From positions 2,666,001 through 2,730,000 of the forward strand of contig JAZGTN010000094.1 of assembly GCA_037783415.1 (NCBI GenBank): a DNA stretch of 64,000 nucleotides, written 5' to 3'. The number at the start of each line of letters is the position of its first letter. Positions within the stretch are counted from its first letter, which is position 1. The DNA comes from Leptasterias polaris. Its lineage: Eukaryota > Echinodermata > Asteroidea > Forcipulatida > Asteriidae. Position numbers and translations under genes: made by a program. Positions 34,474 through 47,458 of this stretch are shown here, in pieces. Below the pieces are notes generated by a model. It worked only from the letters and a program-made list of their open reading frames with translations. It ran no database searches and was not told the origin of the DNA.

Positions 34474-37400
34474 CTGCAAGAATGAAAACCTTCAACAAAT
34501 CATACTAAATATGCACAGAGAGCAATAACCCCGAAGTCTTCAATCCAGTATTGTGCAAGGACCAAAAACGCCAAGTTTGCTCTGCACATTATACAAGTAC
34601 ATGTACCTCAATACACCCACTACCTGAAAATTAGTAAAGAGTATGCAGAATAGATGCGGGAAGAGCAAGGACCTTCAAGTCAGCGCTCTAGCATTGCCCA
34701 TGGTGCTAACTGCCCCACTGCAGTGGAAAACAGTGGCTTTTATTACCATTTATTACCATGTAGTGACATCCATGGTCAATGCTGTTGACACTCTGTGATC
34801 AAGGCGAAGGTAGTCATGCTTGAACGGATCACAGCTGCTATCAAGTACCTATTTGTTGACTCAAGCAGGTTAGGCAATTCATTCCAGGGGAATTTGCTTC
34901 AAACTCCTAGCAGTCAAATTTTGACAACATGGGTCATTCCTGATGGGGATCTTGGGCTAAATCCAGCAGACAGTATTTTTTTGACAAGGGCCCAAGGCTG
35001 TTTGGCAAAATCTGTCAATCATAGATCCATAGTGAGTAGGCAATTGGATACTAAATATTATGTTTAATTTACTCTGCAGGGGGATTTTTTTTATTATCTG
35101 TAAAAGAAAGTGTTTATTTTTAACATGGTGGTTTGCTAAGTTTCACACAATCTCAATGGTAGAGTTTTGATGAAAAATGGAAACATTCTGCAGCCTCTAC
35201 AGAACTGTAGGCCTTGGATGTAGCCTTGGAAGCAGAGTAAGGACCTTGGACCTTTTCTTATTACCAGACAATCAAATACAAGCCTGACAAAGTGTGGACC
35301 ACAACATTACACACATTCAAGCAGTGTCACCACAACAACAGCAGTTTGTCACACTATTTAACTTCAGGGACCATCACAGACACAGTGGGCTTAAGAGGGC
35401 TACAAGTTAAGACACTCAATTGAACATTATTACGATTCAGTTATACTGCTAAATTGTGCATGGCATTCAGGCGGCATTTACACACACCCAGGAAACTCAA
35501 CCTCATGCATCTTAAACACTGCTAGTAGCTCAAGTGTTACAAAACCCTGTACGCTTCTCAATACATATTTATCAAAATCAACAATGGAAGTTGGATCACG
35601 ACAGATCAGTATAATGCAATAAATAGAAAATAAAAGAAATTGATTACCTCCAGAAAGTGTACAGAATAGCATAATCAACAGAGCCACCGCTGTACTGGTC
35701 TGTATACTATTCTGAAAGTAGATTTGAAGATGATCACATAACAGCAATTATTTAACACAGTAGCACACAAGGTTGAGATTTGACAACATTCAGACTATTA
35801 TAGACTCAGTGAATATTTCTTATAGAAAGATATTACTTTAGCTATGAATTATGATATTAAAAATATTAAGGATCATCTCCACACACATGAATCAATGTAG
35901 GCATCTTGATGGTACAACGGGAGACGATGAGTTGCTAAACAGCAGCAGAAATATCAGAATTGTGCGCAAGCGCAAGTTACGTAATATTATTTGGCATATC
36001 TGCTGCCACCTAGTGTCAGAAAGTCCCCCATTAAATAAGATCATAAATAAGTTATCGTATACAACTACAGTCCGTTAATATCTTACTATGTACTGTAATA
36101 CACATAATTTACACATTGTTAATTTAACTTAGTTAACTTTACATCCACAACGCTTCTATTTCCACTGCACAACCAGAGGTTTTTCTTCAACCAATACAGT
36201 TAATATTACACTAAACATTTGGCAATCTATTTTTAACTTTCTCAATAAAATAATATGGCACCAAAAACTAGCACCCTCCCCCCTCCAAAAAAAGAAAAGA
36301 AAGAAAATCAAAATACTTTTCAAATACAACTCCCCCAGAACATCACAATTCCTGGTTTGCTTACATCGAATCCAGGGCTGACTTGCAACAAACGTACGGC
36401 CCAAATCAAACCACTATTTGACACATGCCACTGATATACTGTAAGGGTACTTGAAATACGAGTGCTGCTGGGGCAATACGAGTGAGTTACCGGGGCCCCG
36501 TCTTGCGGACAGAACCTCAGTCCGGAGTTGCAGAGAAGATGACAAACATCTTGGATGGGGTATCTTTTTACCATCTCATCTTACCGATTGCTGTAACAAG
36601 ATTCCGCAAGCGTAAAATTTAACTCTTTTCAAGTGACAGTTCTAAAAACAAATCCATTTTCTCCCCCGTCTAATGAACGGCAATTTGAATCTGAAATTTC
36701 ACACAAAAAGTTACCTATTGAGAGGAAATTGAGACGGATGCCTGGAGTTGGCACCCGAGGCCTTCAATCCAGATATCAGAAACAAGTGGCAATAGTTGAC
36801 ACATGACATCACACATCAAAAAGTCAAAGGTCATTGTGTGTCAAAGTTCAAACGAGGCAGACATTTGGAATGTTGTCTGTGAACACATAACGGCCAGACT
36901 TAACACCAAATGGCGCTTACATACAATGTATTTCCTACCGGTGTATTGTTTAATTTGATATGTTAACTCAGATCGCCAGGGGCGTGCTTGTTAACAATCT
37001 CATTAAACATGCGAAGCGAAAAAACCTGAGCAGAGCAATTAGTTGGATCGTAGCGCTATCACTGACAGAACACACACCCACAAGGACTGGGGAGGCTGAA
37101 CATAATCCCAAGTTTCAAGGGCTTTCAACTTTGTACTGCATTCAGTCAAACTTGTTCTTCGCAAGTCTTGAGATCTTATTTTTGGTTGTCCTCTTATTTT
37201 GCAACCTCCGACCCGTTCCCTTCCCCAACTCATAGAGAAAACCTGAGAGCAAGAAAAATCTCTTTGCTCTTCCCCCTGTCGATAACATTAAGGCAGGGGC
37301 AGTGCACCATTCCTGGCTGCTGTTTTTCAAGATGCTAACTGAATCAGGGCTTCTGGGAAGGTTAATTTTTCTCCTCGCACTCGAGTGAAAAACAGGAGGC

Positions 37401-38285
37401 CCTTCTTACAAATGAGGCATCAAAGTGTTATTGCATCTTGCCAGGTCTGTTACGTTGAGCATTCTTGAAGAGTACTGCTCAGGAATATTAGCTCACAGGT
37501 CAGTGCACCTCATGAACAGCAAACCAATGGATTCTACGGAACAAGGTGGGCTCTAAACCCCATGCTCAGCCACTAAAAATGTTGAGGAAATATTCTGCAT
37601 GAATTATTTCCCTCCATTTTCCCCCACTGCCACTGGGCATGACTTAAGATAATTTTGGTGGGGGAAGAAAAAGAGTGAAGGGTGTGCGTGTCTAAACTCG
37701 TCTTCTTGTTTGACAAGCTCAACCCAAACTCAAATGAACTGTGGCACTAGTACAAATCGCCCAAAGGAAATTAAGATTCATGGATACAACATGCGAGATT
37801 CTGCTCTATACGACATTTGTGAATTATAATTTACATAGTTTACTTACAGCACTAACTCCCCCCCCCACCCCATTACTCACAATCCCCCCAACCCTGATTC
37901 CGCACCCTCCCCGTCCCCACATAAAAAAAGATTTGGCAATGATTCTGAAAGCACTGGGTGAGTTAACAGCATACAATAAATCTATGGGTGATCTAAAATG
38001 GATGCTTAATCAAACTTCAACAGACAGTGGCCTCATATATTAATCTCAATAACATGCTAGAGGGACATGCATCTAAACCTTTGGGTAACCATTACTGAAC
38101 TGTTTGAAGTGATTATGAGTTTAAGACTGAAACTAACCATTGAAATTTAAAGCCGATATCATTGTAAAATCTTCATGAAGATAATGATGACATCAATGAT
38201 GATTTAGGCCAAAATCTCTAAGGAATGTACTTGAGCTCCTAAAAATGACTGTGATAATTACCCTCCGCTGGTGCCATTTTTAAGT
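34474..38285. other. Noncoding interval
   Basis: Intron-, UTR- or intergenic-like. ORFs at 34795-35067, 36320-36574 and 36960-37235 show no domain and lack splice support; the 36320-36574 (-) frame is closed by stops upstream of its first Met. Confidence 0.35.
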
Positions 38286-38614
38286 TTAAAGAGTGTGCAT
38301 AACATTGGTAAGAGTAAAAATGTAAAAGTTCACAGATTTACACACTTTACATCCCTTTGAAATATTTTTGCTTGAAGTGCAATAGTTTTCTTAGAAATGA
38401 GTAAAACAATCGGTTCTGATCTTGCGAGTCAAAAACTCAATGTTTGAAAACAGTGAATACATTTAAGGTTTTTTCCTCCACTGTTTTCTTGTGACTCCAA
38501 TGACCGATTGAGCTTAAACTTTGAAAGGTTTGTTTGTTCATGTATATGTTGGGTCACATCAAGTGTGGATACTGGTCTTTGGCAATTACCAATGTGAAAC
38601 AAGTGCTTAAAGGC
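38286..38614. mobile_element. Composite MITE-like repeat: TTAAAGGCA-family end joined to another family
   Basis: The right part (about 38480-38614) has TTAAAGGCA-family landmarks: GACCGATTGAGCTTAAACTTT, ATGTATATGTTGGGTCACA and an end GTGCTTAAAGGC. The left part (38286-38455) instead matches 55665-55826: ACATTGGTAAGA, TTTGAAATATTTTTGCTTGAA, GAAATGAGTAAAACAAT and CAATGTTTGAAAACAGTGA. Confidence 0.6.
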
Positions 38615-39819
38615 TAGTAAATATATGTTCTCATTTCGAGTAGTTGGGACCAGGTTCAAGCCATACATTTTAAGCAATACGGCCTAAAAATGGCAGACAG
38701 AGGAGCTGTGCGATGGGTAAGCCAGGGCTGTATAGATAGCTCCCGATACATGCAATCTTTACAGGCAACTTGGGTTTGGCTTTGAGCTGAATCAAGCGTT
38801 CTAATTTTACTCAGTAGCCAAGTGGTTCACCGACCAATCATGCAAGGAATTTGATAAAACTCCTGCGTGCTGCACGCAGCATTTACATAAAATGCGGTCT
38901 GTGCGCTCAACAAATTTGATATCATTGCACGTAAAGATGGCACACTTTACACTCAAGTGGGACCTATCTGTATGTACCACTAAAGATCACTAGATTTGGT
39001 AAAGTGTATGCATGCGCAAAGCCTTCACCAAAATCGTACACATTATTAATGGTTCAGAGTTACACAGTTGGCCAATTTCGGTTTACCCTTCATTGATGAA
39101 GGCCTACATGTAGTTATAAAGCACTGTATGTAAAACCACATCGGTTACAAACAGGCAGATCAAAGTTTGAACTATCAAACTGCTAACGCAAAAAAAAATT
39201 ACATCATTGGTTTCACAGAGAATCTTCACATATTAATCTGCACTGGGTTAGCAGAACAGGGCTATACCAGCCAAAATGGCACGTGGTTGTGTTAAACTTG
39301 AATTAAAGTTCCTCACAAAGATTTGCCTTGAGAAGTTATGAAGTTTGCAAAGCATTAGTAATGACAGTTCATTGAAAACATGACTGGATTGAAGTCAACA
39401 TTTCTTGAGATACAGCTATGACAACCAAAATCACTTCAATCTTAGTCTAACTGAAAGTTGATTCTTTAGATTTAGCAAGTTCTTGGCCATTTCTTTGACA
39501 CTCACCCACAGAGCCGATATTTGCTCAAAATAAAAATTGTTGTTCTAAAAGCATTTTGCTTAGAAAAACTGTTGGTTTCCCACCATACGTGTCATGTGAT
39601 ATATTAATGTAACACACGACAAAACTTTTCACCAAGCAACTGAGTTTATTTGGGGAGCATCTCAAAAGTCTGGTACCTTCTAGGCCAAAAAAGGGGGAAC
39701 ATTACATGCCTACAATGCAAGAACGTTCAGCTGGACCACATCACTGTGCCAAAGTACGGAATCAGTCCTACACGAGTGAATATGTGTGTTAGCATTTTGA
39801 AGGTATCAATGGAACGCTC
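38615..39819. other. Noncoding interval
   Basis: No gene, RNA or repeat boundary recognised. Confidence 0.35.
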
Positions 39820-39975
39820 AGGCGGTCCAATAGAGCAGTCCAATGGAACGGCCCAATGGAACGATCCAACGGAATGGTCCAACGAAACGGTCCAACGAAA
39901 CGGTCCAACGGAACAGCCCAACGGAACGGTCCAAAGAACGGTCCAACGGAACGGTCCAACGGAACAGTCCATGAG
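39820..39975. repeat. 13-bp minisatellite (GGTCCAACGGAAC)n
   Basis: About 12 imperfect units of GGTCCAACGGAAC, with variants such as GGCCCAATGGAAC, and one shortened unit (GGTCCAAAGAAC). ORFs on both strands through it are low-complexity artefacts. Confidence 0.92.
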
Positions 39976-41456
39976 CACGCGCTTGAATATTTATTCGATA
40001 CAATTAGAACGTTCCAACCATTTCGACTTTTGCGATGCTCCCTTAGTACCATCTGCTTAGCAATTTCATGAGTTGAACAACTCTTGTCTGTGAACTTCTT
40101 TAACATTACAACTCTTCTTCATAAAGTAGTACTAAACACTGTTAGTGTTATCTTTTTTTTTTACACAATGCTGTGTTTCAATCAATGTACAAGCATTTTA
40201 TAATTTACTTTGTACATTATACGTATGTAAGCAAAAAATCTAAAGAGGCACAATGCAGTGGTGATAATACATGAATACTGTACAATGTTTGGGTTGGTTA
40301 GCACATTAAGCTAGCAAACACTTCTGTTTACAATAGAATTATAAATAATTAATGTTAGGAGTAGATTGTAAACTACTATTGTTTTGTACAGAAATATACA
40401 CAGGCTAGTTACACATTTAACATCACTATACAGAAAGGAGTTTAGTATGGTTTCAGACAGAGAGACAATAAAAGCGCAACATTGCATGTACTTGCCGCCA
40501 TTTTGTCTACTTGCTGCACATTGTTCAAAACTGTTTTTGTTTGATTTAGATATCTCTTCTCCAGTAATTCACGTAACATCTGTTACCCAATTAGTTTCTT
40601 TCATTATAAGGTACAACTACTGACAAATTCAGTAATGTACAAGAAACTTAGACTTTGAGATATTGATGTTTAAAAAAATACATAGTACATAGTCCTTTCC
40701 CCCCCCCCCCCCCCGATACAAGTTAAATGGGTTTGAGAAACAACATATACCGGTAATTAAAAAATTTGTTTGTTTATGAAGCACTGACAATCTTCACATA
40801 ATACTAGCCTTGGCTCAAGACGTTACCTAGTATATTTCTCACATAATTGACTGCAGACAAATGAAATTATCATTTGAGATTCACAGCTTCTAAAGCGAGA
40901 CACAGATGTTCCAGCATAAGCTAGATTTCATCTTCACAGATATCAAACAGACTTTCCACGATGGCTTCTGTGCAGAGAGAACTGCGCAAACAGACCATCC
41001 AACCCAACACAAAATTACCACAGCACACAAATTTTTTCCTCAAACAAATTGAGCTGCAACGGAAACATCTGCGCCAAATTGGGTGTAATTTTTTTAAGAG
41101 ACAGCTGGAGTCAATGGCAATACAGTGTTATACACGTACACGAACATGTGCATGTATATGTAGAGTATGTTAAAATACAATGTGCTGTACAATGCCCTGT
41201 CAGTGGTGTACGTCTGAAAGTCAAGCACAAGGAAATGTTTCAGTGTGTGCATGATCTGAATCATTGAGTGCAGTCCCACATGGAAGTAGATATCAAAATC
41301 CCACAAATTAGTCTTGACTTCTGTCCACTAGGAACACTCCCTTCCCCCTCAGAAACCCCCTACTGCTCCATTTAAAGTACCAAAACATCAAGCTCGGGCG
41401 TAACCAGGGAATGGATTTTGAGCAATTTATAAAGGTATTAATACCAGGGCCCAATT
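39976..41456. other. Noncoding interval
   Basis: AT-rich with a poly-C run at about 40698-40714. No gene recognised. Confidence 0.35.
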
Positions 41457-41637
41457 TCATAGAGCTGCTTAGGAGTGAAATGTTGCTTTACAATTCTCTG
41501 CTTAGCAAAAATAAGCAGGACACCAGTCAAATATGCTACATGCGACATGTCATTTCTGCTGTTAACCTTATTCAGGTAAGTAGATTTTTGTGCTTAGCTA
41601 CTTTTTCCTGCTTAAGCAGATCTATGAAATTGGGCCC
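41457..41637. mobile_element. GGGCCC-ended TIR element, copy 1 (181 bp)
   Basis: Starts GGGCCCAATTTCATAGAGCT and ends with the inverse, TCTATGAAATTGGGCCC, with GCTTA/TAAGC motifs just inside both ends. Noncoding. Intact ends and good arm pairing suggest a fairly recent copy. Confidence 0.85.
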
Positions 41638-41910
41638 TGTTAACAATTTTCCCTGCAATTTACAGCACAATGTGATTATGCAAAGTTAGTTAGGAAATGT
41701 TCATTCAACACTGAGTCAAGGAATCAATGCTCTTCACAAAAATAACAGTATCATCATAGGTGCACTCTCAGTGAGACGGCGTTTTGTCAATGCCAATCAC
41801 GCTCAGTGTCAAAATAATCAGCAGATAGCTCTTCTCTATTACCGCGGATTCTTCATGGGGGCAGCCTCTTTTTCTATTTACACGCATAATGTACAACAAC
41901 AGAAAACTGG

Positions 41911-42202
41911 GGACTGAGACCAATTTACAAGTTATGCATCGTACATTAAGCCTACACCACGTAATGCACAAGTAAAAGCATCAGAGCCACAAATGTTATA
42001 TGTTATCTCTTTTTTTTTTCTTCAAGAATTTCCATTTTCTTTCAATTTAGTGGTAACAAGGCCTTTGATTTGAGCTTGAGGACCAAAGACGAGGACCAAG
42101 GACCAAGGACCAAAACCAGGGACTCAGACACATTTCAAGTTATGCATCGTACATTAAGCCTACGCCCCGTAATGCACAAGTAACAGCATCAGAGCCACAA
42201 TG
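41911..42202 (+). repeat. Direct duplication of about 85 bp, 208 bp apart
   Basis: GTTATGCATCGTACATTAAG and GTAATGCACAAGTAA(A/C)AGCATC occur in both copies (about 41911-41994 and 42119-42202). The intervening piece holds a (GGACCAA)n microrepeat at 42079-42110. Confidence 0.85.
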
Positions 42203-45200
42203 AAAAAGTTTAATACAAAATAGACTTGAGCAGTACTTTTCAAAAATAATATTAAAGACTTTTCTTTACTTACATATTGTATGAAACAATAAAGAGTGAC
42301 TAAATCTCCATTTGAAGTGTATTCACAGATACAGTATCATGCACATTTACAAAGGGGCAATTTCACCGTTACTTTCGCTTTTCATTGAACACAGAAATCA
42401 GACTTTTCTGACTTGACTCGGTGAGAATTGTTTTCACCCCATAATGAATGTCTTTGTTCAATGTAATGTGATTAACTATGGAATTGCTCAATTGATTTAA
42501 TTACTTTGTGGGAACACAAATGTGTTACAATCCCAGATAGAACCAAGGAAGAGTAAACATAACTTTATCAAACTGGAATAAAAGATGAAATATGTACACT
42601 GTGTTTCTGGTGATAAAAGCTTGGATTACAAATCAACCCAGTTTACAAATATGTACAAAATAGTCCTTATGCTTTTACTGGAAACTTCTGGTAGAAATTG
42701 CACAAACTGGAAAATACATTGAAAATGAGATTGGTGAAAAATTGTACACTCTTGAGTAAATACAATGGAGTGAGAGAAATTCCGTGACAATAGGCACCTT
42801 GGATTTGATAAATGGGATATGATTTACTTGACATGGGTTAGTTCAGACACATAGCATCCATCTGTCTGATTTCCAGACTATGTAAATGGTGATCATAATG
42901 CTAATACTCACTTAACAAAAACTGGCTCTGACTATTTCCCTCTAAGCTTCTGTTTAGATGAATTAGTTTAAAAGGGGGAACACACACAAAATGGATGCAA
43001 ACCCGACAATAATCTACCCGCTGAGGTCGATCGCACCTTAATGTCAAAGGTCATGGTGAATAATTTACTTGTCAACGCCTTAATGCAAATTCGTTTACAA
43101 CGCGATTAATTTGAGAAGTGAGGAATGCTTGAGATAGTGATAGAGTGTCAAAACTGGAGACGTAGAGTCATGCACAACACTTCACCTTGTGAAAAGGGAC
43201 ACACTGCGCAACTTAAAGGAACAGCACAACATCTGCTTCGGGGAATGTCCATCCATTTCTCGCCTCAAACCATAAGACCATCATTCCCATCTTTCCTCAG
43301 GCCCTTTGGCTCAAAAGCTTCTGAAATTCATCTAAACCCATCAGTGTATGGTAACTCAACACCTGGTTTGTTCATCATTACTGGGTATGAATGATTGGCC
43401 TGCCTAGCCCTAATGCCAAGTACAGAGTACAAATGCTCTGGCTATGTATGTACATCTACTAAATCTGGAAGGGTTTGGGGAAGTTTGGAGTGATGATCCA
43501 TGACATTTTTATGCTGGTGACATATTTTTTGTATTTTAGAACAAGAACTCGATTAATTATTTCTATATTTTGAACCATAATTTCTTATTGCAATCATATC
43601 AAATGAAATGACTTATCCGAATTGTGTTCTTCCAATAAAAAACACTCAAGTAAAATTTAGAATAATTACCGACCCCCATCACTGACCCCCCAACTTCTTC
43701 ATTTTGCTGTAATAGCGGAGGTTCAAAAAAGTAAAAGTGCTATTAATAAGTATGAGCTAATGTGACAGAAATAACCTGCCTTCGTTTTACTTCAAAGGTT
43801 AGACTTGAGGATGCTAGGTGCAAGTAGGCTTACCGGGTAAATCAATCTATTGTTATTGGCAAAGTATGCAATCTCTAAACTAAGAATGTAATGGATTTTT
43901 TTTTACACAATTCATATGTCTGCTGCATTTTAAGTGTTTCCATTGTGATATCTTTTTATGAAGCTGACGTTGCCCATGTTGAACTGTTCCTTTAAAGATG
44001 CTTTGCGTGATCACAACACTTGAGGCCAGTATGAGCCATGAGATCCTCTATGCGGAAGGGTTCCCAGGATTTTTTCAGGGTCTTTTTTTAATATTTTTTT
44101 TTTCTTTCTCTTTTTCTGATGGGGGTTTTGGGTGGTTTAATTAGTCAAAGTGCACTTCACCTTGTACGGAATGGCAGCCTTTTATGTTGTAAATTCCTGA
44201 CGTAACTCAGAGTAATTTTAAGAGGATTTCAACAATCCTTGATGCGTGAAAGAATTAAAAATGTTCAGCGTGTGGCATTTCCACATTCTTGTGTCTATTG
44301 TATGGACATACACATGGTGCATAATATGTGTGATTAAATGAACTGAGGCGTGGAATTTTGTAAGACCGTCCTGACTTTGAAAGAGGCACGATAAATTCCC
44401 ATCACTGTGCTGCAAGTTTCAAGTAATCTTCACATGAGTACTGGAATTGTAATTCAGTGAACATTTTGAGCAATGTACAGTGAAAAAAGGCTGAGTAAAA
44501 TTCCCTACGTGAGATTTTTTATGCCGCTTTTTCTCCTTTTTTCTTAAGCATCATCTGCTCTTTTTGTATTTGTTTATTTCTTTTAAACTGGCTATTCAAG
44601 CATGGCCTAGAATTGTACTTTTAAGGTTTTGGAAGAAAACCCAAAACAAAACATAGAGCCCAGGCTCCTAAGTGTCCTCAAACAGTAACCACCCTACCAT
44701 GTAATTGTACCGGTACATACACCGTACATCAACCATCTTAACAACACATAATTTTCTCTTCCATAAAAACAGGCAATTCGCCTGATATTTCCAGATAAAT
44801 ATTTTTTTTCCTAAACTCTTTCTACCCCAAGCATTCCTTGAATAGTTACAGAACAAACCCTTTGTATTTTCCTCCGGAAGTAACGCAAGCACAGTTTCCA
44901 TGAAAGGATTACCTGGTGCAAAGCTGACAAGTCTGCAAGGTTTTCTTTGGACAGCTCTTTAAATCAACCTTGATCCCATTAAAAAGAGGTCATGATCCCT
45001 GAGATAATACCTCCGAAGAGAAGGTTATTATCTGCGCTTCTTTCCTTCACTGATGCTTTGATGAGATTACCGAGGTTTAAAAGGGCCTTCTTGCCCACAA
45101 TCTCATTATTAACTACAACAGAGATTGTATTGATAAAGCAAATTGCCTATCAACGGACACTAATTTACACCTCAACTCCTTATCTAGAATTTACTACTTT

Positions 45201-46871
45201 TTTGGAAGGGAAGCAAATTTATTTTCACTCCTGCAGTTTTTGAACCTGTAAAAAGGTCATCAAAATTTGATTTCCCGTCCCCCCAGAAAACAACACCATA
45301 AACCAATACAATGTTTACTTTGGGTCTGTATAAGCATGGAGGAAGGAAAGCGAGCCAATATTCTTAAGGGTGACAGAACTATTAGCGGCAATATTTTACA
45401 ACGTGATTGTGTCTTGTAAATCATGTTCGCCTTGTTGAGCTACTCTGCTTTTGAAATATTTATTTGATCATTTTAATCCGAAGGTTAATCTTTGTCTTGA
45501 TTACACTCATTTCTATTTCTACACTCAGAGGCTGGGAGGAAAACAGTCAGGCCCATTTTTTGTTAGTAGTGAGAACCAGGAGTCAGTGTTACATCACACA
45601 GGGAACTAGACAAAGATGGTGTGACAAGATGGTCTGTTGTCTCTTTTAACAGTCTCCATGGCATTCTATACAACAATCCTTGATGGGGATTTGGGATGTA
45701 GAGATTGCAATCTTGTTAGAGAGAGGACTGCCATGTAGTGTCGTTAACAACAAAAGTGATTGACAACTGTGTACATGACTGTATCTCATCCTTGACTTCT
45801 GTTAGCAAATTATTCATACAAGTTATTCAATCTCGCAGCCCTGAAGAATTTTCCATTTTTCTGATCAGGAAAATTGCAGTGCAACTGAACAATCATTTGA
45901 CATGTTTGAGTAATACGCTGTCCTCTGAGGGGATAGTTTACTCTTTGTTTCCATAAGGGTATTATCTAAAACTGTCGATAGATTAAACAAAATATGAATA
46001 TTGTGTGAAAATTTTCAAGAAAATTGCTGAACAATTACATGTTTTAAAATGCTTTTGTACGAGAACAATACATGTATATTGTAATGCTTTCTAGATTGTC
46101 TAAAAAGAAAAAAATTAACCACAATTTTACTGGAAAATGACAGTATTTTATTACAAAATATTTTACAGGAATTAGGTGCAAATACCAAATTTATGCGGTG
46201 AATGCTTTCAGATTAAATATCAACAATTTGATTCTAATAACTGCCAGTCTTTGAATACTTAGATATTCATTTCCTGAGCAAAAGAGAAACCCACGCGCTT
46301 ATGAAATCTCTGAGGCTCAAGTGTTTACACGAAGAAAGGTCCTTCAAAATCTGATTTCATTTCTCAAAAACAGCGAATAGTCCTTCAACATATTTATAAG
46401 ATGACCTTTGATTTAAAGAAACTGGCTGCTTGTGATTTAATTGTTGTTTACCAAAGGTGGCTGCTGATTGGCTGTGCATGGATGACTTGGTACCTCTTAA
46501 CTTGATTGGCCAAATTAGTCATGTGACCTTCAGCAGGGAGGGAATAAAGTTCTGCTTTATTAGATCCAGGTTGCATATGCGTGGGATCCGTTGTACTTCT
46601 TTGCGTTGGTAACTTAAGCGAGCAACTTCTGTAAAGAGTGTAAATTCAGGTTCCTTAACACTTTACTGTGCATACCTGTGATGCACTTGTTAAAATTTAA
46701 GGTGTCCTGAATGAGCTGATTGTCAGTTTTTCATGAGACATTCAACTGCAACCACTGTATTTTGCTCCTTATAACTAACAAACAAAGCCCCATAGCTGTA
46801 GTACTAGAACTGGTATGGGTGTACATTTGAATTGATCAGCTTTTCTGTGCAGTTTTGTCAAGTGCTGTACT
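42203..46871. other. Noncoding interval
   Basis: No gene recognised. T-rich tracts near 44080-44120 and 44520-44590. ORFs at 43125-43394, 44668-44901 and 44992-45243 lack any recognisable domain. Confidence 0.35.
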
Positions 46872-47124
46872 GGGCCCAATTTCAAGCCTCTGCTTTACTG
46901 TAAGTGAAGAATCAGCGCTTACGGAAGCAGGGATTTCCACGCTTACATCAAGCGTATTTCACAGGTTAGCAGAGAAATGTTGCTTGCGTGCGTGCCTACG
47001 CCACGTTCCTAGGCCTTCTTCGCTTACACAGCTACGGCAGAAATTCGGTGCTTGCCCTGTAAGCGAAGAATGGTGATGGCAAGCGCAGAATTCGGCGGTA
47101 AGCAGAGCCATGACATTTGGGCCC
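46872..47124. mobile_element. GGGCCC-ended TIR element, copy 2 (divergent subfamily)
   Basis: Begins GGGCCCAATTTCAAGCCTCT and ends GCCATGACATTTGGGCCC. The interior is rich in GCTTACG / CGTAAGC-like pieces and is GC-richer than copy 1. Confidence 0.75.
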
Positions 47125-47228
47125 AGATGAGCTGTAGATAAACACGACCTTTGACCCATATTCATTGTACAGGCTTGAACCACCATTGATTAGTGTCATG
47201 AGATCTGTAACCAACACTCAGTAAAACC

Positions 47229-47458
47229 AAAACCCAGTTTCATAGAATTGCTAATGAACATCCGCACTCATCTTACTCAAATAGCAGCGGAAACAGCTAC
47301 CCTCAAAATTTCTTTTGCTCCACCCAATTCCATGCCAATTGTTTATGAGAAGCAAAAGCTATTCAGAAATTATTCAAGTGTAGCATAAGAAGCAGAGAGT
47401 GATGAGCACTGTACTGCTGCAGAAAGCAACTCCGCGAAACTGGGCCCCAGTCACAAGT
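47229..47458. mobile_element. GGGCCC-ended TIR element, copy 3
   Basis: Begins AAACCCAGTTTCATAGAATTGC and ends GCAACTCCGCGAAACTGGGCCC. A diverged family member lying about 100 bp from copy 2. Confidence 0.65.

Noticed and set aside
34640..34760. Acceptor/donor pair on the minus strand around 34624-34720
   Set aside because: Every frame between the sites contains a stop codon.
36320..36574. 84-residue minus-strand ORF preceded by an acceptor-like TTGTTACAG
   Set aside because: All frames entering from that acceptor meet stops before the ORF's Met, so it cannot be an internal exon, and the peptide is unrecognised.
39650..40106. ORFs on both strands across 39.65-40.1 kb
   Set aside because: The open stretch is caused by the 13-bp minisatellite; the flanking residues show no domain.
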